In this document: one piece after another, positions 19,321 through 28,139 of the stretch
How positions within the stretch are numbered: the first letter of the stretch is position 1
Layout of the letters: each line of letters opens with the position of its first letter
Assembly: GCF_025997855.1 (NCBI RefSeq)
Contig: NZ_AP026560.1
Span: 545,501 to 609,500 of the forward strand
Length of the DNA stretch: 64,000 nucleotides
DNA from: Deinococcus aetherius
Lineage (GTDB): Bacteria > Deinococcota > Deinococci > Deinococcales > Deinococcaceae
Direction: 5' to 3'
Made by a program: the position numbers and the translations under genes
The notes under the pieces: model-generated
Seen by the model: only the letters and a program-made list of their open reading frames with translations
The model's database searches: none
What the model was told of the DNA's origin: nothing

Positions 19321-21596
19321 GCGCCATCTACCAGCGTGCCCGCCCTATCCGCTGGGATCAGGTGGTCGGCCAGGAACACGTCAAGGACGTGCTGCGCGCC
19401 GCCCTGGAGCAGGGCCGGGTGGGGCACGCCTACCTCTTCTCCGGGCCGCGCGGGGTGGGCAAGACGACGACCGCCCGCCTCATCGCCATGACGGCGAACT
19501 GCACCGGGCCCCTGCCCAAGCCCTGCGGAGAGTGCGAGTCGTGCATGAGCGTGAAAAACGGCTCCCACCCCGACGTGCTGGAGATCGACGCGGCGAGCAA
19601 CAACTCGGTGGACGACGTGCGCGACCTGCGTGAAAAAGTCGGGCTCGCGGCCATGCGCGGCGGCAGGAAGATCTACATCCTCGACGAGGCGCACATGATG
19701 AGCCGGGCGGCCTTCAACGCCCTCCTGAAGACGCTGGAGGAGCCGCCCGCCCACGTCATCTTCATCCTGGCGACGACCGAGCCCGAAAAGATCATTCCCA
19801 CCATCCTCTCGCGCTGCCAGCACTACCGCTTCCGCCGCCTGACCCCCGAGGAGATTGCCGGGAAGCTCGCGGGCATCGTGGGCCGCGAGGGGGTGCGCGC
19901 CGAATCCGAAGCCCTGAACCTGATCGGGAGATTGGCCGACGGGGCGATGCGGGACGGCGAGAGCCTGCTCGAACGGATGCTCGCGGCGGGGTCCAGCATC
20001 ACGCGGGCGGGGGTGGAGGACGCCCTGGGCCTGCCGCCCGGCGAGCGGGTGCGGGACATCGCGGGGGCCCTCGTGCTGGGGGAGGCGGGCGCGGCGATTC
20101 AGGGGGCCGCCGCCCTCTACCGCGAGGGCTTCGCCGCCCGCACGGTGGTGGAGGGGCTGGTCGCAGCCCTGGCGGACGCCCTGCACGCCGAACTGGGGCT
20201 GGAGGGCGAGCGGCTGGAGGGGGCGGACGTGCCGAGGCTGCTGAAGTTGCAGGCGGCCCTCGACGAGCAGGAGGCGAGATTTGCCCGCTCGGCGGACGGG
20301 CTGAGCCTGGAACTCGCCCTGACGCACGCGCTCCTGGCCGCCGACGCGGGTGGAGGGGCGAGCATGGTGAGCGCGGGGGCGGCCAGCGTGCCCGCCGACG
20401 TGGCCGCCCGCCTCGCCCGGCTGGAGAAGGAGGTCGCCAGCCTGCGGTCCGCCGGAGTTCAGGCTCCCGCTGTGAACGAGGTGCCCGCCTTCGACCCCGG
20501 GGCACGCCGTGCTCCCGCGTCTGCGGCGGCAGAGGCTCCGGCTCCGACGCGCACCGTCCCCACGTCACCCCCACCCGCACCCGTACCGCAAGGAAACTGG
20601 GCGGACGTGGTGCGGCAGGCGACGATGCAACTGCGCGCCTTCCTCAAGCCCGCCCGCACCCACGCCGAGCCCGGGTACGTCAGCCTGACGTACGACGAGA
20701 AGAGCGCCTTCCACGCCAAGCAGGTGGTAAGCAAGTTCGACGAGGTCGGCGCCCTGGTCCTCAAGGTCTTCGGCCCGGTCACCTTCGAGCTGATCGCGCC
20801 CGAGGGGGGCCGCAAGGTGAGGCTGGGCGGGGGTGGAGGCGGCCCCGACGGGGGAGGGGGAGGGGGTGTTCCGGCCCCGGTCGCCCCGGCCGGACCCGCC
20901 CCCACGCCCGCCCGAGCCCAGCCACCCCGCCCGGCGGAATCCGGCCCGGAGCTTCCCGCCTTCGAGCCCACCGCCCGGCCCCGTGCGGGCCGTGGGCCGG
21001 ACCTGGCCCCGCTGGACCGTCCCGCCTCCCCCCCGACGCAGGCGCCGCAGGCTCAACCCCAGCCCGCCCGGACGCCTCCCCGCATGGCGGCAACCCTCGA
21101 CCCCCCCACCGCGCTGCGCCCCGCCCCGCCGCCCAGCCCGGACGACGTGGCTCCCGCGCCGCTGCCCAGGGCCGACCCGGCTCCCTGGAACGAGGAGCAC
21201 GCCGCCGACCCGCCCCCCGCGCCCGCCGATGCGCAGGCGGGCGACCGGGTGCCGCCCGAGGGGGCCCGCGCCGACCTCTACATCGTGGAGGCGGTGACCG
21301 AGGAACCCGACTGGGGCGAGATCGGCGGCGAGGTGGAGGGGTCGCCCCCCACGCTCGACGACGCGCCCTTCGCGGGGGTGGTGCCCGAACGGCCCGCGCC
21401 GCCCCCCCGCCCCCCCGCCCCCCGCGCGGCCCAGGCGGCGGCCACCCCTGCGAGCACCCGGCCCGGCGACATCCGCGCCCACCCCGTGTACGAGGAGATC
21501 AAGGGCCGGTTCGCGGGACGGGTGCGCGAGATCGGCAAGAACCGCAATCCCCACCCGGCGGCGTCCTCCGGGGGCGACGAGGGCGACGAGTCCTGA
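19317..21596 (+). CDS. dnaX: DNA polymerase III subunit gamma/tau
   Basis: A 759-aa clamp-loader subunit. The AAA+ part (1-~370) has Walker A GPRGVGKTT (43-51), the zinc-binding cysteines in NCTGPLPKPCGECESC (about 60-75), Walker B ILDEAHMMS, sensor 1 ILATTEPEKI and the SRC motif LSRCQHYRF. The rest is a long Pro/Ala/Gly-rich tau region with a short conserved segment (WADVVRQATMQLRAFLKPA) and a C-terminal patch ending at KNRNPHP. No A-rich slippery site for gamma production is visible. The GTG at 19317 gives the normal N-terminus MSAIYQRARP. Confidence 0.96.
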   Translation: MSAIYQRARPIRWDQVVGQEHVKDVLRAALEQGRVGHAYLFSGPRGVGKTTTARLIAMTANCTGPLPKPCGECESCMSVKNGSHPDVLEIDAASNNSVDDVRDLREKVGLAAMRGGRKIYILDEAHMMSRAAFNALLKTLEEPPAHVIFILATTEPEKIIPTILSRCQHYRFRRLTPEEIAGKLAGIVGREGVRAESEALNLIGRLADGAMRDGESLLERMLAAGSSITRAGVEDALGLPPGERVRDIAGALVLGEAGAAIQGAAALYREGFAARTVVEGLVAALADALHAELGLEGERLEGADVPRLLKLQAALDEQEARFARSADGLSLELALTHALLAADAGGGASMVSAGAASVPADVAARLARLEKEVASLRSAGVQAPAVNEVPAFDPGARRAPASAAAEAPAPTRTVPTSPPPAPVPQGNWADVVRQATMQLRAFLKPARTHAEPGYVSLTYDEKSAFHAKQVVSKFDEVGALVLKVFGPVTFELIAPEGGRKVRLGGGGGGPDGGGGGGVPAPVAPAGPAPTPARAQPPRPAESGPELPAFEPTARPRAGRGPDLAPLDRPASPPTQAPQAQPQPARTPPRMAATLDPPTALRPAPPPSPDDVAPAPLPRADPAPWNEEHAADPPPAPADAQAGDRVPPEGARADLYIVEAVTEEPDWGEIGGEVEGSPPTLDDAPFAGVVPERPAPPPRPPAPRAAQAAATPASTRPGDIRAHPVYEEIKGRFAGRVREIGKNRNPHPAASSGGDEGDES
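20846..20872 (+). other. G-tracts inside dnaX (potential G-quadruplex)
   Basis: GGGGGAGGGGGAGGGGGTG lies on the coding strand and encodes a Gly-rich linker in tau. Three G5 tracts with single-nt loops plus nearby G-runs could form a quadruplex. Confidence 0.35.
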
Positions 21597-21669
21597 CGCT
21601 CGGGGCGACCGGGCATTTGTTCAACGTTTAAAAATTGGGCGGGGCAGACATCTGTCATACGGCCGCGTT

Positions 21670-21675
21670 TAGAGT
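21670..21675 (+). promoter_or_regulatory. -10 element of the diguanylate cyclase gene
   Basis: TAGAGT 8 nt before the GTG start at 21684. Confidence 0.4.
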
Positions 21676-21683
21676 GGCGCCCC

Positions 21684-22751
21684 GTGAGGAGGAGGACGAC
21701 AGGCGAGACGGGCGCTCTGCCGGAGGTGGAGTTCCGGCAGAGCGCCCTGCTCGCCATGTTCGGGTGCGTGGCGGTGGTGTCCGTGCTGTCGCTGAGCCTG
21801 TCCTCGCTGTGGTCCTTCGCGAGGTGGGAGCAGACGGGCCTGCGTGCGCTCACCGTGAAGAACGTGGCGCTGTTCGTGTGGCTGTGGCGGCGGCCCCGGG
21901 ACTTTACGCTGATCGGCGTGCTGGAGCTGATGTTCGAGGGGGTGGGGGGTCTTTACAAGTTCGGCATGGTCCTGCTCGCCGACCGGACCTCCTACGGGCT
22001 GGGCGGGTACGTCTTCTGGCTGATCCTGTACCCCTTCGTGGCCTCGCTCGTGCTGCGCGGGCGGCGGGCGCTGCTGGCATCCCTGGCCTTCTTCGCGGGG
22101 CTGCTCGTCATCGGGGGCCTGTACTGGGCATCGGACGACATCCCGGTCTCCCTCAAGCGGCTGCACGGCAACACCATCGTGCAGATGTACCTGCTGCACG
22201 GGGTCTTCATCGCCTTTCTCGCGCTACAGAGCCGCCTGCTGGGGCAACTCCTGCGCGCCGTCCAGCGGGCCGAGAGCGAGGCGAGATTCGCCAACGTGGA
22301 CGCCCTGACCGGCCTGCCCAACCGCCGCCAACTCGACGCCTGGCTCGCCGGGGGGCAGGGCTCGGCGCTCAGCGTGATCCTCTTCGACCTCGACCACTTC
22401 AAGCGGGTGAACGACACCCACGGCCACGACGCGGGAGACCGGGTGCTCCAGGCCGCCGCCGGGGCCGCCCGTCAGGCCCTGCGCCCCCAGGATCAGCTCG
22501 GGCGCTGGGGTGGGGAGGAGTTCCTGGTGATCCTTCCCGGCAGCGGCGGCCCCGAGGCGCGGGGGGTGGCCGAGCGGATCGCGGCGGCGGTCGCGTCGGT
22601 CCACCACCCCGACGTGGGCCGGGTGACGATCAGTTGCGGCGTGGCCGAGGCCCTGCCCGGCGAGGCGCCGGACGCGGTGCTCAAACGCGCCGACGAGGCC
22701 CTCTACGCCGCCAAGCGGGGCGGGCGAGCCCTCGTCGAACTGGCGGTCTGA
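21684..22751 (+). CDS. Membrane-bound diguanylate cyclase (GGDEF)
   Basis: A 355-aa protein with about five or six N-terminal transmembrane segments (residues ~20-180) and a GGDEF domain from ~200. The active-site loop reads GGEEF, preceded by a five-residue gap and RPQD, a proper RxxD inhibitory I-site. Other conserved blocks are DALTGLPNRRQLDAWL, LFDLDHFKRVNDTHGHDAGD and AADEALYAAK-like (ADEALYAAKRGG). It should make cyclic di-GMP and be feedback-inhibited. An HD-GYP protein at 50.4-51.6 kb could supply the opposing activity. Confidence 0.94.
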   Translation: MRRRTTGETGALPEVEFRQSALLAMFGCVAVVSVLSLSLSSLWSFARWEQTGLRALTVKNVALFVWLWRRPRDFTLIGVLELMFEGVGGLYKFGMVLLADRTSYGLGGYVFWLILYPFVASLVLRGRRALLASLAFFAGLLVIGGLYWASDDIPVSLKRLHGNTIVQMYLLHGVFIAFLALQSRLLGQLLRAVQRAESEARFANVDALTGLPNRRQLDAWLAGGQGSALSVILFDLDHFKRVNDTHGHDAGDRVLQAAAGAARQALRPQDQLGRWGGEEFLVILPGSGGPEARGVAERIAAAVASVHHPDVGRVTISCGVAEALPGEAPDAVLKRADEALYAAKRGGRALVELAV

Positions 22752-22782
22752 CCCGTGGGGTGATCCTCACCCGCCCCTGCGG

Positions 22783-22788
22783 TAGGCT
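22783..22788 (+). promoter_or_regulatory. -10 element of the glycoside-hydrolase-like gene
   Basis: TAGGCT 12 nt before the GTG at 22801, giving a leader of a few nucleotides. Confidence 0.35.
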
Positions 22789-22800
22789 GCCCGCACGACC

Positions 22801-24378
22801 GTGACGACTTCCCTCCTGCCGCGCCTCGCCGCCCTGTGCGCCCTCATGCTCGTCCCCCTGGCGGGAGCCACGGCGCCGCCCACGCCGGACCCCGCCCCGG
22901 AAGGGCCCCGGCCCGAGGTCGCCGCCCCGGCCCCGGCGCCCGCCTCCATCAGCGACGTGCGCGGGCTGTGGGTGGACGCCTTCGGGCCGGGGCTGAAGAC
23001 GGCCGCGCAGGTGCGGCAGACGGTGGAGGAGGCCGCCCGGCTCGGGGTGAACACCCTCTTCGTGCAGGCGATCCGGCGCGGCGACTGCCTGTGCCGCCGC
23101 TCGGCCCTCCCGGTGGTGACCGACGCGGACCTGGAGCCCGGCTTCGACCCCCTGGGGGAAATCACCCGCCTCGCGCACGGGCGGGGAATGCGGGTGATCG
23201 CCTGGGCGAGCGTCACGGGCGCGTCGAATACCCAGGTGCCCAACACCAGCCCGGCGCATGTCTTCCGAGTCCACGGCCCGGGGGCGGGGGCGGCGTCCTG
23301 GCTTGCCCGTCGCCCGGACGGCTCGTGGCGCACCGGGTCCGACGCCTGGCTCGACCCCGCCATCCCCGCCGCCGCCGACTTCATGGTAGCCGGGTTGGTC
23401 AGCCTGGTGCGGAACTACCCGGTGGACGGGGTGCAGCTCGACCGCATCCGCTACCCCGACGGCGGCGTGTGGGGCTACGACCCCAAGGTGCTCGCCCGCT
23501 ACCGCGCGGAGACGGGGGCGCGGGGCACGCCCGCCACCACGGACCCTCGCTGGCTCGACTGGAAGCGCGGGCAGGTCACCGCGCTCGTGCGCCGGATCAG
23601 CCTGGAGGTCAAGGCCGCGCGCCCCTCGGCGTGGGTGAGCGCCGCCACGATCACCTATCAGGCCCCGCCCGCGCCCGGTGACCTGGCGGCCTTTCGCAAG
23701 ACCCGTACCTACGCCGACGTACTTCAGGACTGGCCCACCTGGATGCAGGAGGGGCTGATCGACCTCAACGTCCTGATGAACTACAAGCGCGACGCCGTGC
23801 CCGCCCAGGCCGCCTGGTTCGACGGCTGGAACGCCTTTGCCGCCAGTGTGCGCGCCGCTCCCGGCGATCTCCGGGGGGCGGAGGTGGCGGGGGGCACGGC
23901 CCTGTACCTCAATCCGCCCGCCGTGACCGCCGCCCAGGCCGCGCGCACCGTGGCCGCCGGGCTGGGCTGGGTCGGCTACTCGTACCGCACGCCCACCCTG
24001 GACGTGTACGGCACCCGCCAGAGCACCCCCGAGGGCCTCGCCGCCGTGCGGGACCTGCTCACTGCCCCGGGCGGCGCGCTCGCGCGGGTGAGCCCCTGGA
24101 CCGCCCAGCCGCGCACCGTGCGGGGGCTCCTCGGGCGGGTGGTCGGCACCCCCGTCCCCGGGGGCCGGGTGGTGGAGGCCCTGCGCGGCGGGCAGGTCGT
24201 CGCACGCACGCTGACGGACGGCGGCGGCAACTACGGCTTCCTGAACCTCGCCCCCGGCCCGGTCGAGGTGCGCGTGAGCGGGCAACGCTGGGCCGAGCCC
24301 GTGCCCGAGGTGGGCGTGATCCGCTACCCCGATCTTCTCGTGCGGGACGTGCAACCGGCGGCGAGCGGCAGGCCGTGA
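22801..24378 (+). CDS. Secreted family-10-like glycoside hydrolase (GHL10/DUF187 type)
   Basis: A 525-aa exported protein. Residues 1-24 (SLLPRLAALCALMLVPLAGA) form a signal peptide, then a Pro/Ala-rich linker. The (beta/alpha)8 domain (~50-430) opens with DVRGLWVDAFGPGLKTAAQV, followed by LGVNTLFVQAIRRGDCLC, GMRVIAWASVTG and the family-typical YPVDGVQLDRIRYPD. DUF187/GHL10 proteins act on envelope polysaccharides. The C-terminal ~95 residues resemble a carboxypeptidase-regulatory-like beta domain (GTPVPGGRVVEALRGG, DGGGNYGFLNLAPG). Confidence 0.85.
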   Translation: MTTSLLPRLAALCALMLVPLAGATAPPTPDPAPEGPRPEVAAPAPAPASISDVRGLWVDAFGPGLKTAAQVRQTVEEAARLGVNTLFVQAIRRGDCLCRRSALPVVTDADLEPGFDPLGEITRLAHGRGMRVIAWASVTGASNTQVPNTSPAHVFRVHGPGAGAASWLARRPDGSWRTGSDAWLDPAIPAAADFMVAGLVSLVRNYPVDGVQLDRIRYPDGGVWGYDPKVLARYRAETGARGTPATTDPRWLDWKRGQVTALVRRISLEVKAARPSAWVSAATITYQAPPAPGDLAAFRKTRTYADVLQDWPTWMQEGLIDLNVLMNYKRDAVPAQAAWFDGWNAFAASVRAAPGDLRGAEVAGGTALYLNPPAVTAAQAARTVAAGLGWVGYSYRTPTLDVYGTRQSTPEGLAAVRDLLTAPGGALARVSPWTAQPRTVRGLLGRVVGTPVPGGRVVEALRGGQVVARTLTDGGGNYGFLNLAPGPVEVRVSGQRWAEPVPEVGVIRYPDLLVRDVQPAASGRP

Positions 24379-24406
24379 GGAGGGAAGGGGAAGGGTGCCC
24401 GCCCGC

Positions 24407-24412
24407 TACACT
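24407..24412 (+). promoter_or_regulatory. Flavin reductase gene -10 element (leaderless)
   Basis: TACACT, 6 nt, then ATG at 24419. Confidence 0.55.
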
Positions 24413-24418
24413 CCGCCC

Positions 24419-24910
24419 ATGACCTCTCCCGCCCACCCAGGAGGCATTCCCCCGCACGAGTTCCGGCAGACCCTCGGACGCTTCGCCAGCGGCGTGACGG
24501 TCATTACCGCGCAGGACGGCCCGGAACGCCGGGGCATGACCGCAAGCGCCTTGGTGTCCGTCAGCCTCACCCCGCCCCTGATCCTGGTCAGCGTGGACCA
24601 CCGCGCCACGATGCACGCCCTGCTCTCCCGCCAGGAGGTGACCCGTTTCGGCGTGAGCATCCTCAGCGCCGCGCAACGCCACCTCAGCACCCACTTCTCC
24701 GGGCGCCCCGGCCCCGAGGAGACGGTCCCCTGGTTCGACCACGAGGGCCTGCCCCTCATCGGCGGCAGCGTCGCCCAGCTCGTGTGTCGCAAGCACCAGG
24801 CCATCCCCGCCGGGGACCACACCCTGTATCTCGGCCTGGTGGAGTACTCGCGCTACACGGACGACGACCCGCTGGTGTACTTCCGGGGGCAGTACCACGA
24901 GCTGGGCTGA
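24419..24910 (+). CDS. Flavin reductase-like FMN-binding protein
   Basis: A 163-aa split-barrel flavin reductase. Hallmarks are FRQTLGRFASGVTVITAQDG at the N-terminus, GMTASALVSVSLTPPLILV (FMN-binding loop), VSILSAAQRHLSTHFSG, and the C-terminal AIPAGDHTLYLGLV with the conserved GDH. Such proteins reduce FMN or FAD with NAD(P)H, often to feed two-component monooxygenases. No oxygenase is adjacent, so the partner is unknown. Confidence 0.9.
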   Translation: MTSPAHPGGIPPHEFRQTLGRFASGVTVITAQDGPERRGMTASALVSVSLTPPLILVSVDHRATMHALLSRQEVTRFGVSILSAAQRHLSTHFSGRPGPEETVPWFDHEGLPLIGGSVAQLVCRKHQAIPAGDHTLYLGLVEYSRYTDDDPLVYFRGQYHELG

Positions 24911-24944
24911 GGGGCGGTCCCTCGCTGACGTCCACGCCTCAATC

Positions 24945-24973
24945 TTGACTTTCTCGGTCGGATTTCAGAGAGT
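24945..24973 (+). promoter_or_regulatory. Promoter of the substrate-binding protein gene
   Basis: TTGACT (24945-24950) and GAGAGT (24968-24973) with 17-bp spacing, 5 nt before the GTG at 24979. Confidence 0.5.
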
Positions 24974-24978
24974 GGGCT

Positions 24979-25884
24979 GTGCGTTCTCTCCTCTGCCTGC
25001 TGTGGGGCGTCGGGCTTCCGGCCCTGGCGGCCCCGGTCTCCGTGAAGCACGATCTGGGCGTGGCGACGTTCGGCGCGGTGCCCGACCGCGTGATCGCCAA
25101 CAGCGAGGAGGTCGCCGAGCTGCTGGCGGTCCTGGGGGTGCCCGCCGTGGGGTACGCCTCCGGGCGCGTGGGGGGCCAGCTCGGGCAGCCGCTGGGGAAG
25201 CTGTCCACGCTCGCCGCACCCAGCCTCCGGGGAGCCGTGTTCGTCGGAAGCTACAACCAGCCTTCCCTGGAACTGATCGCGGCCCTGCGCCCCGACCTTA
25301 TCCTGATGGGCAGTGGCGACGGCACGGAGGCCCTCTATCCGGCCATGCAGAAGCTGGCGCCCACGGTCGCCTACGACTACGACAAGACGTCCTGGCGTCA
25401 GGCCCTGGGAGACCTGGGACGGCTCTTCGGCAGGGCGGCGCAGGCCAACCGTTACCTGGCGACGTTCGATGCCCGGGTGCGTGCCCTGCGAACACGGCTG
25501 GGGCCCATCGCCGCCCACGCCCCGCGCACCACCCTGCTGTACATGTACGAGCCGGGCAGCGTGATGGTGCTGGGCCGGGGCTTCAGTTTCTCCAGGACCC
25601 TCGGTCTGCTCGGGCTCACGCTGACGACCCCGCGCGGCATCGACCCGAACGTCGCGTTTCAGGTCCTCTCCCCCGAAGCGCTCCTCGCCCTGGACACCGA
25701 CCGCATCGTCTTGCTCCGGGTCAAGACGGGCGGTCGCTTGGTCGAGCGCAACACCACCGATGCGGTGCTCGCCCGGCTGGGCAAGCCGGTCTTCACCTAT
25801 CCCCTCGACCCGCAGGAAGCGTCCAGCGGCCCGCTCACCGACCTGAAGCGGCTGGAGGGCGTCGCCAACCTCGTGCGCCGCTGA
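24979..25884 (+). CDS. ABC transporter periplasmic binding protein (iron-siderophore/cobalamin type)
   Basis: A 301-aa class III substrate-binding protein. Residues 1-17 (MRSLLCLLWGVGLPALA) are a signal peptide. The fold is recognisable from PDRVIANSEEVAELLAVLGV, the middle segment LIAALRPDLILMG, VAYDYDKTSWRQALGDLGRL, and SFSRTLGLLGLTLTTPRG near the C-lobe. Substrates of this class are ferric siderophores, heme or cobalamin. No permease or ATPase gene is adjacent, so the substrate cannot be assigned. It faces a small membrane protein gene 19 nt downstream. Confidence 0.85.
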   Translation: MRSLLCLLWGVGLPALAAPVSVKHDLGVATFGAVPDRVIANSEEVAELLAVLGVPAVGYASGRVGGQLGQPLGKLSTLAAPSLRGAVFVGSYNQPSLELIAALRPDLILMGSGDGTEALYPAMQKLAPTVAYDYDKTSWRQALGDLGRLFGRAAQANRYLATFDARVRALRTRLGPIAAHAPRTTLLYMYEPGSVMVLGRGFSFSRTLGLLGLTLTTPRGIDPNVAFQVLSPEALLALDTDRIVLLRVKTGGRLVERNTTDAVLARLGKPVFTYPLDPQEASSGPLTDLKRLEGVANLVRR

Positions 25885-25903
25885 TCTCCCCCCTGCTGCC
25901 CCC

Positions 25904-26173
25904 ATGCCCCCTTACCTCCTGCAACTCCTGATCGCGCTCGCCCTGGTGGGCCTGACCTTCCTCGTGTCGTACCCGCTGCGGGTGGGGGACGCGGGCAGCG
26001 TGGACGCGCTCGACGCCTTTCTGCTCGTCTTCGCGCTCGTGAATCTGCGGGTGAGCTGGGGGGCAGCGAATCAGATGAACGGGGGGCGGGCGTCTGCGTG
26101 GTTCGTCGTGCTGGGATTGTTGACGGCGGCGCTGATCACCTGGGCGATGGTCCGGGCACTCACGCCGGGCTGA
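25904..26173 (+). CDS. Small hypothetical membrane protein
   Basis: An 89-aa protein with about three hydrophobic segments (LLQLLIALALVGLTFLVSY, ALDAFLLVFALVNLRVSW, AWFVVLGLLTAALITWAMV). No family is recognised. It starts 19 nt after the binding-protein gene, probably in the same transcript. Its 3' end overlaps the 3' end of the convergent ABC exporter gene by 14 bp. Confidence 0.65.
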   Translation: MPPYLLQLLIALALVGLTFLVSYPLRVGDAGSVDALDAFLLVFALVNLRVSWGAANQMNGGRASAWFVVLGLLTAALITWAMVRALTPG

Positions 26174-27938
26174 CGGCCCCCGGGATCGCGCCGTCGAGGT
26201 TCCGCGCGGTACGCTCCAAGGCGGCGTAGGCCCCGTTCCGGGCACGCAGGACGGCGGGCGGGCCGTCCTCGACGATCCGCCCGCCCGCGAGGACGAGCAC
26301 GCGGTCGGCCCCCCGGGCGAGGCTGAGGCGGTGGGTGACGATCAGCGCCGTTCTCTCGCGCATCAGCTCGTCCAGCGCGGCGACCACCAGCGCCTCGCTC
26401 TCGGCGTCCACGGCGCTCGTCGGCTCGTCGAGAAGCAAAACGGCGGGTCGGGCGAGCAGGGTGCGCGCGATGGCGAGGCGCTGGCGCTGCCCGCCCGAGA
26501 GCCGCACGCCGCGCTCGCCCACCACGGTGTCCAGCCCCTCTGGGAGCGCCCGCACGAAGTCGAGCGCGTGGGCGGCACGCAGGGCCGCTTCGACCTCCTC
26601 GGGGGTGGCGTCGGGGCGGGCGTAACGCACGTTCTCCAGCACCGTGTCGTGGAAGAGGAAGGTCTCCTGCGGCATGGTGACGGCGTGCGTGCGCAGGCTC
26701 TCCAGTGTCACGTCCCGCACGTCCACCCCGTCCGGCAGGACGCGGCCAGAAAGGGGATCGTATCCCCGCGCCACCAGACCGAGCAGCGTGCTCTTGCCCG
26801 CGCCCGACTCGCCCAGGATCGCCACCCGCTGCCCGGCGGGAATGGTGAGGCTCAGCCCCTCCAGCACGCGCCGGGCGGGGTCGTAGCCGAAGGCCACGTC
26901 CTCGAAGCGCACCTCACCGCGCGCGGGCTCTCGGAGGGGCTGCGCTCCGGGCCGCTCGGCGACGGTCACGGGGGCGTCGAGCACCTCGAACACCCGCCGC
27001 CCGCTCGCCTCCGCCCGTTGCAGCAGGTCGCCGATGTTCACGAGGTCGTCGATGGGGCCGTAGAAGTAGCGCCCGTAGCCCCGGTACGCGAGCAGCCCGC
27101 CGACGGTGAACTGCCCCGCGAGGATAAAGGCCACCCCGCCCCCCAGCATGATCACGTTGCCGAAGTTCGCCACGAAGCGCGCGAGCGGAAAGGCCCGGTT
27201 GCGCAGGGTGACGGCCCGCACCTGCACGTCGTACAGCTCGCGCCCCAGCGCCTCCACCCGCCGCAGCTCGGCCCCCTCCCGCGCGAAGCCCTGCACCACC
27301 CGAATCCCGGCGAGGCGGTCGGTGATGAGGGCCGTCAGGTCGCCCAGCCGCGTCCGCGCCGCCCGGTAGGCGGGCCGGACGGTGCGGGCGTAGCGGCGCA
27401 GCATGAGCGCGACGGCGAGCATGGGCAGGGTGACGAGCACCCCGAGGAGGGGTTGCAGCGCGATGAAGATGGCGACCACGCCGACGAGGCGCAGGGCGTT
27501 GGCGAGCACCGCGTCTGTGCCGCGCACGAGCACGTCCTGCAAGGCGTCCACGTCGCCCGTCACCCGCGCGATCAGGTCCCCGGTGCGCTGCGACTCGAAG
27601 TACGCCGCCGACTGCCCCTGGAGCTTGCGGTAGACGCTCAAACGCAGGTCGAGCGTGAGCCGCTGCCCGGCCCGCTCCAGCAGCAGGCCCCGCCACGCCG
27701 AGAGGAGTTGCTGGAGCCCGAACACCCCCACCAGCAGGGCGAGTTGCCAGGCGATGAAGGCCCAGTCCCGCGCGGGCAGGCCCTCGTCCACCACCCTGAT
27801 CCACACGAGCGGCGGGTACAGCTCCGCTGCCACGCTTCCCACCAGGAGCAGCAGCCCGAGCGCGACCGTACGGCGGTACGGGGTCAGCAGGCCGTACAGG
27901 CGCCGGGTGACGTTCCCGGACTCGGGTAGACGACTCAC
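26160..27938 (-). CDS. ABC exporter, fused membrane and ATPase domains (MsbA/MDR type)
   Basis: A 592-aa half-transporter. An N-terminal six-helix type I exporter domain (~15-310; with YFESQRTGDLIARVTGDVDAL at the first coupling helix) is followed by an ATPase domain. The ATPase has Walker A GESGAGKST, Q-loop TMPQETFLF, signature LSGGQRQRLAIARTL, Walker B AVLLLDEPTSAVD and H-loop LIVTHRLS. It should work as a homodimer or with a partner to export lipids, drugs or peptides. No partner gene is adjacent. Confidence 0.94.
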   Translation of the reverse strand: MSRLPESGNVTRRLYGLLTPYRRTVALGLLLLVGSVAAELYPPLVWIRVVDEGLPARDWAFIAWQLALLVGVFGLQQLLSAWRGLLLERAGQRLTLDLRLSVYRKLQGQSAAYFESQRTGDLIARVTGDVDALQDVLVRGTDAVLANALRLVGVVAIFIALQPLLGVLVTLPMLAVALMLRRYARTVRPAYRAARTRLGDLTALITDRLAGIRVVQGFAREGAELRRVEALGRELYDVQVRAVTLRNRAFPLARFVANFGNVIMLGGGVAFILAGQFTVGGLLAYRGYGRYFYGPIDDLVNIGDLLQRAEASGRRVFEVLDAPVTVAERPGAQPLREPARGEVRFEDVAFGYDPARRVLEGLSLTIPAGQRVAILGESGAGKSTLLGLVARGYDPLSGRVLPDGVDVRDVTLESLRTHAVTMPQETFLFHDTVLENVRYARPDATPEEVEAALRAAHALDFVRALPEGLDTVVGERGVRLSGGQRQRLAIARTLLARPAVLLLDEPTSAVDAESEALVVAALDELMRERTALIVTHRLSLARGADRVLVLAGGRIVEDGPPAVLRARNGAYAALERTARNLDGAIPGAVSPA

Positions 27939-27992
27939 CGGGGAAGGCTAGCGTGCCGTCCAGAACCGAAGGGGAAGAGGACGCACCGATTA

Positions 27993-28099
27993 ACCCCTCA
28001 GTCAGCTTCGCTGACAGCTCCCCTTGGAGGGAAGCCAGGGACGGAGTTAGAGCGCCCAGTCTGTTGCTTCCCTTTAAGGCGACTTGCAGAGGGGTGAGG
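27993..28099. repeat. Inverted pair of a second palindromic repeat family
   Basis: Unit A (27993-28038) begins ACCCCTCAGTCAGC, has the hairpin GTCAGCttcGCTGAC and ends CTTGGAGGGAAGCC. Unit B (28064-28099) is a reversed, diverged copy whose complement begins CCTCACCCCTCTGC and ends AAAGGGAAGC. The pair sits in the promoter region shared by the divergent ABC exporter and CobW genes. Confidence 0.7.
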
Positions 28100-28127
28100 C
28101 GGTACGGCAGCGGGGTCAACCCGGCGC

Positions 28128-28133
28128 TATCCT
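28128..28133 (+). promoter_or_regulatory. CobW-family gene -10 element (leaderless)
   Basis: TATCCT, 6 nt, ATG at 28140. Confidence 0.55.
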
Positions 28134-28139
28134 TGCGCC

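Noticed and set aside
18408..20327. A 639-codon minus-strand frame spanning the 5' half of dnaX
   Set aside because: It crosses dnaX and the neighbouring membrane gene in the wrong frame. Motifs of both real genes are in other frames.
19317..21596. Programmed frameshift or slippage site for a short DnaX product
   Set aside because: No A-run or A_AAA_AAG-type heptamer is present in the region where gamma would end.
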